Shown here: piece by piece, positions 9,655 to 17,141 of the stretch
Numbering within the stretch: the stretch's first letter is position 1
How the letters are laid out: each line of letters starts with the position of its first letter
Assembly: GCA_963739545.1 (NCBI GenBank)
Contig: CAVUAT010000011.1
Location: 1 to 64,000, forward strand
Direction: 5' to 3'
DNA: 64,000 bases
From: CAVUAT01 sp963739545
GTDB taxonomy: Bacteria; Actinomycetota; Thermoleophilia; Solirubrobacterales; 70-9
Notes under the pieces: generated by a model
Told to the model about the DNA's origin: nothing
Database searches by the model: none
Seen by the model: only the letters and a program-made list of their open reading frames with translations
Program-made: the position numbers and the translations under genes

Positions 9655-10623
9655 ATGCATCTCGCAAGACGACCATGGAGCGCAACGACGAGAAGCGCCC
9701 TCCTCGGGCTCGCGGTCCTAGCCGGTTTGCTGGCAGCGACACCGGGCGCGTCGAGCCAAGGGCAGCAGCTGGCGGGTGCGAGTGCCGGCGGCGGCAACCT
9801 AAAGCGCGTCACCAAGTCGTTTCAGATCAGCGGCGCCAACAGCACGCCCCGTCTGGAGGTCATCTGCCCGCGAAACAGCTACGCGCTCGGAGGTGGCATG
9901 AGCAGCAGGCCCGGGATCTCGGCCGACGGCAGCGGCGTCTATCCACACTCCTACGAGCGCCTCGGCGTGCAGCGCGGATGGCACATCACCCCGATCCTCC
10001 TCCAGCCAACGGACTCAACATCCACGCTCGCGCCTCGCAACGTAACCATGCAGGCTGTCTGCGGACCGGAGGCGCTGACGCCCGACACCACCATGCGCCG
10101 ATCTCTTTTCCTCAGGGAAGGTGACTCACCGGCGCCGGGCGCACCGGAGGACTCACCACTCGTCGGCCGGCCGCAAACGGGGACCGCCACTTGCCCCAAG
10201 GGCCAGGTCCTTCTGTCCGGAGGCTTCCAACGCACGAGCTTCACCGATCTGGGTGGCTCCTACGTGACCGAGTCGCGGGCCGTCGGCACGAGGGCCTGGC
10301 GCGTCTCGGGTCGCTCCTACGGCAAGTTCGGGGGCGAGCTGGTGGCGCTCGCCTACTGCATCCGCAGCAAGGGTCCGTTGCTGAGCGCGGTCTCGCGTTC
10401 GACCTCGATCGGCGCCGGCATGTCCGCAACTGCCAAGACCCGCAGCTGCCCGAGGGGCCGGGTGCTGACCTCTGGGGGCTTCAGCTTGAACGGCTCGCAC
10501 AACGCTTTCATCGGGGATGGCTCCCTGAACGCGAACGGCACCTGGTCGCAGACCGCCTACGGGTTCTTCGGTTCCGCGCGGCTGACCGCATACGGCTACT
10601 GCATGAGGCTCAAAGCCGGCTGA
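9655..10623 (+). CDS. Secreted protein with three cysteine-bounded repeats
   Basis: A 322-residue protein has a signal peptide (ALLGLAVLAGLLAATPGASS). The mature part consists of three repeats of about 90 residues. Each opens with a cysteine and a Gly-rich turn (CPRNSYALGGGM, CPKGQVLLSGGF, CPRGRVLTSGGF), has a central Trp before a Tyr/Gly segment, and ends with a cysteine (TMQAVC, LVALAYC, LTAYGYC). One disulfide per repeat is likely, giving an extracellular beta-structured repeat protein. No catalytic motif is visible. It may be co-expressed with the small secreted protein upstream. Confidence 0.75.
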   Translation: MHLARRPWSATTRSALLGLAVLAGLLAATPGASSQGQQLAGASAGGGNLKRVTKSFQISGANSTPRLEVICPRNSYALGGGMSSRPGISADGSGVYPHSYERLGVQRGWHITPILLQPTDSTSTLAPRNVTMQAVCGPEALTPDTTMRRSLFLREGDSPAPGAPEDSPLVGRPQTGTATCPKGQVLLSGGFQRTSFTDLGGSYVTESRAVGTRAWRVSGRSYGKFGGELVALAYCIRSKGPLLSAVSRSTSIGAGMSATAKTRSCPRGRVLTSGGFSLNGSHNAFIGDGSLNANGTWSQTAYGFFGSARLTAYGYCMRLKAG

Positions 10624-10802
10624 TTTCAGCGGGGTCGGCTCAGGGTCCCATTCGGGGGCCCAATCTGCACGACAGTCAGAGCAACTCCCTCCGACTGACC
10701 GCGCCTGCAGGCGCGTGAACCAGCGAATCGGAGGTTGTGGCGGCGGCCTCAGCGCGGCAGGCGACGCGCGCAGCCACGCGTGCAGCCACATAGAGTCAGG
10801 GC

Positions 10803-11813
10803 ATGGACACGGAGGTCGCGGTCGCGGTCGTGTTGGCGATCGGTTTCGCGGTTACCAACGGCCTGCACGACGCAGCGAACTCGATCGCGACGCTGGTGGC
10901 CACCCGGGCCGCCAGCCCGGGGCAGGCGATCGTCCTCGCCACGATCTTCAACATGCTCGGCCCCCTGCTGATCGGCGCCGCGGTCGCGGACACGATCGCG
11001 GGAATCCTGAGCGTAAGCGCCTCGGTTGCCACGGAGGTAATCGCATGCGGGCTGGCGGCCGCGATTGCCTGGAACCTCGTCACCTGGAGGCTGGGGCTGC
11101 CGTCGAGCTCGGGCCACGCGCTCGTCGGCGGGCTGGTGGGGGCCGGGCTCGTGGAGGGCGGCCTCAACGCGATCAACTGGGGAGGCATGGACGGCCTTCA
11201 CCCCGTCGGGGTCTTCGGCACCCTGATCGCGCTTGCGATCTCGCCGGTGCTGGGCGGGCTTGGCGGCCTGCTGGTTATCCGGACGCTCCGGAGGCTGGCC
11301 CGGCGGGGGACCCGGCGCTGGCACGGACCGGTCAACGGCGGACAGTGGGTGATGTCGGCGGCGCTCTCCTTCAGCCACGGGGCGAACGACGCCCAGAAGG
11401 CCGTAGGCGTGATCGCCGCTGTGCTCCTCGCTGCGGGGGAGACGGACACGCTCTCGGCCCCAACCTGGGCAACGGTCGCCTGCTCGATCGCACTCACCGC
11501 CGGAACCGCGCTGGGCGGGTGGCGCATCATTCGGACGGTGGGCCGTCGCATCTATCGGATTCGGCCGATCGAGGGCCTGGCCAGCCAGACCGCTTCCTCG
11601 GGTGTCATCCTCGGGGCCTCGCTGCTCGGAGCGCCGACCTCGACCAGCCAGGTGGTCGCTACCTCTATGGTGGGCATCGGCGCCGGCCGGCGGCGGCTCC
11701 ACCACGTCCACTGGGCGGTCGTCCGCCAGATGGGCCTTGCCTGGCTGATCACGATCCCCGCCACGGCCGCTCTCGCCGGTGTCACACTCGGGCTATGGCG
11801 ACAACTCACGTGA
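10803..11813 (+). CDS. PiT-family inorganic phosphate transporter
   Basis: A 336-residue integral membrane protein of the PiT (PHO4) family imports phosphate (as metal phosphate or with protons) at low affinity. Both halves carry the family signature: TNGLHDAANSIAT near residue 19 and SFSHGANDAQKAVG near residue 190, plus the C-terminal GAPTSTSQVV segment. Around ten hydrophobic helices are visible. The length is on the short side, as in many actinobacteria. The DUF47 gene begins inside its 3' end (ATG 11795), so the two are translationally coupled. Confidence 0.93.
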   Translation: MDTEVAVAVVLAIGFAVTNGLHDAANSIATLVATRAASPGQAIVLATIFNMLGPLLIGAAVADTIAGILSVSASVATEVIACGLAAAIAWNLVTWRLGLPSSSGHALVGGLVGAGLVEGGLNAINWGGMDGLHPVGVFGTLIALAISPVLGGLGGLLVIRTLRRLARRGTRRWHGPVNGGQWVMSAALSFSHGANDAQKAVGVIAAVLLAAGETDTLSAPTWATVACSIALTAGTALGGWRIIRTVGRRIYRIRPIEGLASQTASSGVILGASLLGAPTSTSQVVATSMVGIGAGRRRLHHVHWAVVRQMGLAWLITIPATAALAGVTLGLWRQLT

Positions 11814-12421
11814 AGCGAGGGCGCTGGTTCCTGCCCGATGCTCCCGATGTCCTCGGGCTTCTTCGCAATCAGCTCGCGGTGACGATCGAGGCGCTTGACG
11901 CGCTTGCCGACTGGGCCGGCGGCGACGCCATCGCCGCCGAAGCGGTTCGAGCCGCCGAGGCTCGCGGCGACGCTTCGAAGCGAGTACTGCTCGACGCCAT
12001 CCGCGACTCCTTCGTCACGCCGGTCGCCCCCGAGGACCTGTTCGCTCTGTCGCGGGGGATCGATTGGATCCTCAACCACGCCCGCGACCTGATCGAGGAG
12101 GCTGAGGCGATGGACTGTGCCCCGGACGCCGACATCGCCGAGATGGCAAGGCTGCTCGGCCAGGCCGCCCACAAGATCGACGATGCGATCGGTCATCTCG
12201 ATTCGGACCCCGATCGCGCTACCACAGCCGCTGACGCCGCGATCAAGGCTGAGCGGGAACTCGAGTACGTCTACTACCAGGGCATGGCGGGACTACTCGA
12301 GGTCACCGACATGCGCGAGCGCATTTCCCGCCGCGAGCTCTACCGCAGCTGCTCGCGTATCGGCGAGCCGGTGATCGACGTCGCCGAGCGAATCGCGTAC
12401 GCGGTGGTCAAGGAGAGCTGA
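11795..12421 (+). CDS. DUF47/PhoU-like phosphate transport accessory protein
   Basis: A 208-residue, largely helical protein of the DUF47 family (PhoU-like, TIGR00153 group) normally pairs with PiT. It opens with FLPDAPDVLGLLRNQ. The middle has SRGIDWILNHARDLIEEAE and AHKIDDAIGHLDSD, with E/D residues typical of metal-binding PhoU bundles, and the end is RIGEPVIDVAERIAYAVVK. The reading frame is open far upstream, but that part is antisense-like noise inside pitA. The ATG at 11795, overlapping the PiT stop, is the sensible start. It probably gates or regulates the transporter from the cytoplasmic side. Confidence 0.9.
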   Translation: MATTHVKRGRWFLPDAPDVLGLLRNQLAVTIEALDALADWAGGDAIAAEAVRAAEARGDASKRVLLDAIRDSFVTPVAPEDLFALSRGIDWILNHARDLIEEAEAMDCAPDADIAEMARLLGQAAHKIDDAIGHLDSDPDRATTAADAAIKAERELEYVYYQGMAGLLEVTDMRERISRRELYRSCSRIGEPVIDVAERIAYAVVKES

Positions 12422-12448
12422 CCCGGTCGGTATCGCCTCGCTGAGCGC

Positions 12449-12463
12449 ATCGGGGCGACTGGA
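12449..12463 (+). repeat. 15-bp putative attachment core (copy 3, direct)
   Basis: This is an exact third copy of ATCGGGGCGACTGGA, in the same orientation as 2456-2470. It lies in the short gap between the convergent DUF47 and VIT genes. Together with copy 1 it could bound a 10-kb island carrying both integrase modules. Confidence 0.45.
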
Positions 12464-12464
12464 C

Positions 12465-13217
12465 CTATGCAGCCCCCTGCAGCGCCACGCCGACGACGAA
12501 TGCCACGGTGGCGGCTGCCCCGCCGACCGCCGTGGTCTCCAATCCCGACCTCCACGCGGGCTGATCGACGAATCGGGCCTTGAGGCCGCCGACGGCGAAG
12601 AACGCGATCGCCGTCATGGCAGCGCTCCAGGCGAACGGCACCGCGATCTCGCCCGGCGTCACGGCGTCGACTACGAAGACGGCCAGCGGCAGGAAGCCGA
12701 CCGTGACGAAGGCCAAGAGGGTCGCGCCCGCCGAACGCAGGGGCTCTGAATTATCCGCCCCGTAGCCCAGTTCCTCGGTCATCATCGTCTCAACCCACAC
12801 TTGGGGATCGGCCGTGATGACGTCCACCACCCGGTCGAGATCGGCATCTGCGAAACCCTTGGCAGCGAAGATCTGCCGAATCTCCTCTCGCTCGCCCTTG
12901 GGGATCAGCTCGATCTGCCGCTCCTCTTCGCCACGCGCTCGCTGACGGCGCTGCTGCTCGGCTCGCGTGCCGAGGAAATTGCTGGCGGCCATGCTGAAGC
13001 CGTCGGCGAAGAGGTTGGCGAACCCGAGGATGACGATGACGCTGTCGCTGAGACCCGCGCCCACGACCCCGGCGACGATGGCGAAGGTCGTCACGGCGCC
13101 GTCGATCGCTCCATAGACGAAGTCCCGGAGATAGCTCGGACGCGGTGGCGTGCTGAGCCGCGCACGAACGCCGGCCGGCGTGTGTTCCGGTGCGAACGAC
13201 TCTTCAGGGTTATCCAT
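12465..13217 (-). CDS. VIT1/CCC1-family membrane protein
   Basis: A protein of 250 residues (257 from an upstream TTG) belongs to the VIT/DUF125 family, whose members move Fe(II) or Mn(II) across membranes. The first helix region FVYGAIDGAVTTFAIVAGVV is a family hallmark, followed by GFANLFADGFSMAASNFLGT. A cytoplasmic loop rich in Glu (EEERQIELIPKGEREEIRQI), the metal-binding domain in VIT1, leads to three more helices near the C-terminus. Five helices in total match the family. No regulator is adjacent. The ATG at 13217 is preferred over the TTG. Confidence 0.9.
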   Translation of the reverse strand: MDNPEESFAPEHTPAGVRARLSTPPRPSYLRDFVYGAIDGAVTTFAIVAGVVGAGLSDSVIVILGFANLFADGFSMAASNFLGTRAEQQRRQRARGEEERQIELIPKGEREEIRQIFAAKGFADADLDRVVDVITADPQVWVETMMTEELGYGADNSEPLRSAGATLLAFVTVGFLPLAVFVVDAVTPGEIAVPFAWSAAMTAIAFFAVGGLKARFVDQPAWRSGLETTAVGGAAATVAFVVGVALQGAA

Positions 13218-13430
13218 GGCTTCGCGTTCCAGCCTCAACCCTAGTCCGGGTCTTCACGTCACGTTTGGAGGCGGCGCCGTGGGACCTTCGCCGTACCGTA
13301 TGCCGAGCTGGTGGGCTGCGACGGCGGTGCGATCATCACGGCGATCCTGCGGTGAGTCCTGCTCCTCTCGGTTGCTGGCGGGTCTTCATCGCACCATGCG
13401 CATCAGCACCCGGGTGAGGGAGTCCCCCGG

Positions 13431-14246
13431 TCACTTGGCTGCGGTCCTTCCGACCTTCTCTCGCGGATCGAGCTCAGCGGATCTGCCGCCGAGCTCCTGA
13501 TCGTCCGGGGTCTGCGTTCGCTCGGGGACGACGAGAATAGGGGTGGACATTCCTGCGAGGGCATGCGGCAGGTCGCCGATCGGCGCGATGCCGGGGAGAT
13601 GGGTGGGACCTGGGCCGCCGATGACCAGCAGGTCGAGCGTCTTAGCCGCCTCTCGCAGCTCAGCAGCGGCGTCGCCTCGCTGGAGCTGGATCCCGCATGA
13701 CACGACATCGGGAACCTTTCGTCGTGCGCCCTTCAGGGTCCCCAGGGCCTGTTCGTGCTTCTCGCGCAGGTACTCGGTTGCCCCGTGCCAACCCGCCTCG
13801 CGGAATCCCCAGGTCGTCGAGTCGCCGACCGTGATGACGACGAGTGTCGCACCGCAGCCGAGAGCGACGTTGCTCCCGAAGTCCACCGCTGCGGAGCTTC
13901 CCTCGTCGGCGGCGAAGCCGGCCCCGATTCGCAGCCAGCGCTCGCGGAAGCGATCGGCATAGCCGCGTGGGGCTATCGCAACTGCGGTTGAACCCTGCTC
14001 GATCAGAGCGAACGCAGCGCGGGTCACCTCGACGGTGCCGTCCGGGGCGCCCTCGGCTGACCCGGTGACGACGATGTCCGGCTGAAGTCGTCGCACGACG
14101 TCGAGCAGTTCCTGTTCGGAATCGGCTTTTGAGGGACGAACGATCTCCGGATCGAGCGCTTTCATCAGTTGGGCGCTCAGCGCGATGCAATCGTCGCGAT
14201 CGTGATCGCGGCCGGGTGGCATGTGAATGAGGAAGCCGCCCCTCAT
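13431..14246 (-). CDS. Tandem-domain universal stress protein
   Basis: A 272-residue protein is made of two UspA-like halves. The first is an atypical alpha/beta half with LQPDIVVTGSAEG and GSTAVAIAPRG near residues 50-95. The second is more typical, starting SNVALGCGATLVVITV and ending LDLLVIGGPGPTHLP to STPILVVPE, matching the ATP-loop and final strand of USP domains. The ATG at 14246 overlaps the upstream flavoprotein stop by 4 bp (ATGA), so both are translated from one message. A role in stress or redox signalling is likely, though ligand binding is unproven. A longer frame upstream is a shadow of the flavoprotein gene. Confidence 0.8.
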   Translation of the reverse strand: MRGGFLIHMPPGRDHDRDDCIALSAQLMKALDPEIVRPSKADSEQELLDVVRRLQPDIVVTGSAEGAPDGTVEVTRAAFALIEQGSTAVAIAPRGYADRFRERWLRIGAGFAADEGSSAAVDFGSNVALGCGATLVVITVGDSTTWGFREAGWHGATEYLREKHEQALGTLKGARRKVPDVVSCGIQLQRGDAAAELREAAKTLDLLVIGGPGPTHLPGIAPIGDLPHALAGMSTPILVVPERTQTPDDQELGGRSAELDPREKVGRTAAK

Positions 14247-15454
14247 CGGCTGTCGCGCTGGCCGATCTGATGGGCAAAGGTTTCGACCGATGCCTCGACC
14301 TCCAGAGCGTCCTCGGGGGGTGGGGGGTCGGTGTACCAGTCCTCGTAGGTGAGGAAGGAGCGGAGGTACCGGCCGACGACCTTGCCCGGAGGCCACCACA
14401 GCGGGTCGGCCGAGGCGCGGCTGTCGCCCTCGATTCCATGAAGGTCTTTGCGAATGTTCAGCGAGTCCTCGCCGGTGAGCAGCTGTCCTCGAAGCACGGG
14501 TTCGAACGGCTCGGGCTCGACGGCCGCGCCGAGCATCGCGGCGATGTCGCGCGCGGCGGCGTCGGCCTGCTCGGCGGCGAGGCCACCCTGCTTGACGGGG
14601 AAATCGGCGCCGTCCCCGGCCGCCCAGACGTCCTCCACTCCGAGGACCCGTGCGTGCCGGTCGATCGGGATGAAGCCGCTGCGGTCCCTGGGCAACCCGG
14701 GGAGCTCCGGTCCGAGCAGGGTCGGCATCGAGATCACCGCTCCGCTTTGCAGCTTGGCCCCGCCGGGGTGGCAGACCAGGTCGTCGTCCACCTGCTCCAG
14801 GCTCGTGCTGCACCGAAGCTCGATGCCGCGGGTCCGCAACAGGTCTTCAACCGCGGTGCTGGCCGTGAACCCGAAGATCCCAAGCGGCCGCTCCTCGGGC
14901 GTCAACAGCTCGACCTTCAGCCCGTAGACCCCGAGATCGTTGGCGCGGTGCGCCGTCATCAGCGCGAGCTCGTAGGCGGGCAGCGGCCAAAACGAGCCCG
15001 GGGGGGCGACGATGCTCAGCGTCCGGGAGTCGTGGCGAGCGGCCTGGCTGATCAGCTCATCGACTGGGAGGGGCTCGCTGGCGCTCAGCGTCGTCGCTTG
15101 CTCGTAGGGCGGAACCGCCTTGGCGCCCAGGGTGACCAGCAGTGCGTCATATCGGAGGTCTTCGCCGTCGTCGAGCTCGACCAGATGCTCGTCGGGCCGG
15201 ACACGGGTGGCCCGGGCCATGATGAACCGCCCGCCCATCTGGCGTAGGAGTGGCGTCAGCTCGAAGCGTGGCGGCGGATCTCCTGAGAAAGGCTCCTCGA
15301 CCGCGAGGGGCTTGAAAGTTAACTCTGGCTGACTCGAGACCAGCACCAATGACGCACGGTCGGCGGCGAGGTCATTCAGGGCGAGCAGACCCTCGACACC
15401 TGCGACGCCCCCACCGAGGATCACTACTCGCGGCTTGTCTTCCACCGGCATCAT
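14243..15454 (-). CDS. FAD-dependent pyridine nucleotide-disulfide oxidoreductase (NDH-2/SQR-like)
   Basis: A flavoprotein of about 403 residues starts at ATG 15454 (MMPVEDKPR). The N-terminal dinucleotide-binding motif is VVILGGGVAGVEGLLAL. The second nucleotide-binding region is around ARHDSRTLSIVAPPGSFWPL, and the C-terminal FAD-contact motif is GVEDVWAAGDGADFPVKQGG. The layout matches type II NADH dehydrogenases and sulfide:quinone reductases. No redox-active CxxC is visible and the two SQR cysteines are not obvious, so the electron donor is undecided. It is transcribed with the universal stress protein through a 4-bp overlap. Confidence 0.8.
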   Translation of the reverse strand: MMPVEDKPRVVILGGGVAGVEGLLALNDLAADRASLVLVSSQPELTFKPLAVEEPFSGDPPPRFELTPLLRQMGGRFIMARATRVRPDEHLVELDDGEDLRYDALLVTLGAKAVPPYEQATTLSASEPLPVDELISQAARHDSRTLSIVAPPGSFWPLPAYELALMTAHRANDLGVYGLKVELLTPEERPLGIFGFTASTAVEDLLRTRGIELRCSTSLEQVDDDLVCHPGGAKLQSGAVISMPTLLGPELPGLPRDRSGFIPIDRHARVLGVEDVWAAGDGADFPVKQGGLAAEQADAAARDIAAMLGAAVEPEPFEPVLRGQLLTGEDSLNIRKDLHGIEGDSRASADPLWWPPGKVVGRYLRSFLTYEDWYTDPPPPEDALEVEASVETFAHQIGQRDSR

Positions 15455-15479
15455 CACGACCAAGACTACGCGGCGACCG

Positions 15480-15575
15480 GCTCCGCTGCCGAAGGCATCG
15501 CGGGGGCGGCGGAGGGAATCGCCGCGGACTGATCGTGGTCGGCTCAAGCCACCAAGGCAAGCTGGGGCGGATAGA
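15480..15575 (+). pseudogene. Remnant of a universal stress protein C-terminus
   Basis: On the plus strand, EGIAGAAEGIAAD runs into a stop. In the next frame GLIVVGSSHQGKLGRI follows directly, which is the canonical USP ATP-loop sequence. One missing base would join them. No upstream USP sequence remains, since the flavoprotein gene occupies it. It is probably a relic left by rearrangement beside the existing USP gene. Confidence 0.4.
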
Positions 15576-15627
15576 ACCGGTCGCCGCGACTTCAGAATGT
15601 CCGCGGCAGGACGCGAACGTGGCAGCG

Positions 15628-16035
15628 TTACTCCCGCAGCCCGGCGGCTTCGAGGGCCTCCTGAGGATCGAGGTAGGTCGAGATCCTTACCGCCCTGCCG
15701 TTCTTCATGTCGGTGACGGTGCCGAAGGCCATCTCGGTCACCGCCCCGCTGTGCTTGCCACGTGTGCGGATGCGGCCGATCCCGACGATTCGATCACCCA
15801 GGTCCCGAATCTCTGAGTAGTCGAGGTGGATCTCGGCGAGAGCCTCATATATCTCGCCGAGCACGTTACGGACGCCATCATGTCCCCGACTTACGGTCGC
15901 CTCGCCTCCGAAGGGAATCAGAAGCGCCGAACGCCACTCCACCTCGGGCTCAAGCTCCTGCAACAGGGCATCGACGTCGCGCCGGTTATACGCCTCGGTC
16001 CCGCGCTTGAAAGCCTCGACGTTCTCCTGCGACAT
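15628..16035 (-). CDS. SnoaL-like/NTF2-fold protein (copy 1)
   Basis: A 135-residue single-domain protein of the SnoaL-like (NTF2 superfamily) type. It starts MSQENVEAFKRGTEAYNRRD and proceeds through LEPEVEWRSAL to the final strand EMAFGTVTDMKNGRAVRI and YLDPQEALEAAGLRE. Such domains bind small hydrophobic ligands or act as isomerases; no catalytic residue is clear. It is a paralogue of the next two genes. Its upstream 100 bp is nearly identical to that of the copy at 16628-17041, so it probably has a duplicated promoter of its own. Confidence 0.8.
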   Translation of the reverse strand: MSQENVEAFKRGTEAYNRRDVDALLQELEPEVEWRSALLIPFGGEATVSRGHDGVRNVLGEIYEALAEIHLDYSEIRDLGDRIVGIGRIRTRGKHSGAVTEMAFGTVTDMKNGRAVRISTYLDPQEALEAAGLRE

Positions 16036-16116
16036 CGCCCACGCAGTATGGCCCCAATGGCGCTGCCCCGCGATCGGCTAGCAGCAGCTTCCGGAGTCCA
16101 CGCGCCCCGAATCGGG
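16014..16116 (-). repeat. Duplicated start/upstream region, copy 1
   Basis: About 100 bp covering the first codons and the upstream region of the SnoaL gene ending at 16035. It matches 17021-17122 with one substitution and one single-base gap over most of its length. Retention of noncoding sequence suggests a recent duplication that included the promoter. Confidence 0.75.
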
Positions 16117-16222
16117 TAACAAGCTGGTTGCCGCTGGCCGGTAGTCCCGCTGGTGCGGCCAAATTGAACCGTTCGCCCCGACTTCAGAATCTCCGCGTCA
16201 GGACGCGAACGCGGGTGCGACG

Positions 16223-16624
16223 CTACTCCTGCATCCCGCCGGCTTCGAGGGCCTCGTCCCACGTTTGGAAGCCCTTGATTCGAACGATCTTGCCGCCGTC
16301 TACCGTGATGCGGACCGCGAACTCCTGGTCGAGCTCCAGGTGGCTGGCGCCGCCCTTCAGTTGGGCGCGTCCCAGCCACAGGACCGAATCACCGAAATCA
16401 CGAGCCTCGTGCTCCTCGAGCTGGAATACCTCCCAGGTCTCCCATGTCGCGGCAAACCCGCCCGATACCTCGTCGCGGCCGCGGTAGACGGCGCGCTCCA
16501 CCGCGGCGGGACCGATGGGCGTCCACTCGATCTCGGGATCGAATCCCTCCGTCATTGCCGCAAGGTCCCGGCGGTTGAAGGCTTGAATCAACTGCCTCGC
16601 CGCTTTGACGTTCTCCTCCGACAT
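16223..16624 (-). CDS. SnoaL-like/NTF2-fold protein (copy 2)
   Basis: A 133-residue SnoaL-like protein opens MSEENVKAARQLIQAFNRRD, has DPEIEWTPIGPAAVERAVYR, and ends LKGGASHLELDQEFAVRITV and WDEALEAGGMQE. It starts 4 bases after the stop of the copy at 16628-17041, so these two form an operon. It is more divergent than the outer copies. Its downstream flank (about 16155-16222) resembles the flank downstream of copy 1, showing that the duplicated unit included 3' sequence. Confidence 0.8.
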   Translation of the reverse strand: MSEENVKAARQLIQAFNRRDLAAMTEGFDPEIEWTPIGPAAVERAVYRGRDEVSGGFAATWETWEVFQLEEHEARDFGDSVLWLGRAQLKGGASHLELDQEFAVRITVDGGKIVRIKGFQTWDEALEAGGMQE

Positions 16625-16627
16625 CGC

Positions 16628-17041
16628 CTATTCCCGCAGCCCGGCTGCTTCGAGGGCGTCGGCATGGCTGAGGTAGTCACGCGCAGAGACGATCAGCCCG
16701 TCGCGCATCACGACATGCTGGGCGAACTCGCTCTCCATCTCCACTCCGCTGGTCCGTCCGGTGACCCTGATGCGACCGAGACGCAGGACCGAATCGCCGC
16801 CGAGGTCGAGCAACTCGATCTCCCACGACTCGATCCGGCTGAACACCTCGCCGCGGTAGTCCTTCCAGATCTGCCGCGCCCCGCCATGGCCTCTGTACAC
16901 CATGTTCTCGCCCTCGGCCGTCCCCTCGATGGCCGTGTGCCACACCACCTCGGGATCGAGTTCGGCTAGAAACGCATCGAGGTCGTCCCGAACCCAGGCG
17001 TCGTACGCTCGCCGTGCGATCTCGACGTTCTCCTGCGACAT
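16628..17041 (-). CDS. SnoaL-like/NTF2-fold protein (copy 3)
   Basis: A 137-residue SnoaL-like protein opens MSQENVEIARRAYDAWVRDD, has AELDPEVVWHTAIEGTAEGE, and ends MESEFAQHVVMRDGLIV and YLSHADALEAAGLRE. It is first in a two-gene operon with copy 2. The upstream sequence is the second copy of the duplicated promoter region. The ligand is unknown; an NTF2-fold binding or isomerase role is known for the family only. Confidence 0.8.
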   Translation of the reverse strand: MSQENVEIARRAYDAWVRDDLDAFLAELDPEVVWHTAIEGTAEGENMVYRGHGGARQIWKDYRGEVFSRIESWEIELLDLGGDSVLRLGRIRVTGRTSGVEMESEFAQHVVMRDGLIVSARDYLSHADALEAAGLRE

Positions 17042-17122
17042 CGCCCACGCAGTATGGCCCCAATGGCGCTGCCCCGCGACCGGCTAGCAGCAGCTTCCGG
17101 AGCACGCGCCCCGAATCGGGTA
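17021..17122 (-). repeat. Duplicated start/upstream region, copy 2
   Basis: This is the partner of 16014-16116. It spans the first codons of SnoaL copy 3 and its presumed promoter. The match ends where sequence diverges after CGAATCGGGTAAC. Confidence 0.75.
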
Positions 17123-17141
17123 ACCCGATTGGTGCACCCCG

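Noticed and set aside
10715..11794. Upstream extension of the DUF47 gene
   Set aside because: This frame lies within the PiT gene and reads as Arg/Gly-rich shadow; DUF47 similarity begins at ATG 11795.
14247..14813. N-terminal extension of the universal stress protein
   Set aside because: It overlaps the flavoprotein in another frame and shows no USP features.
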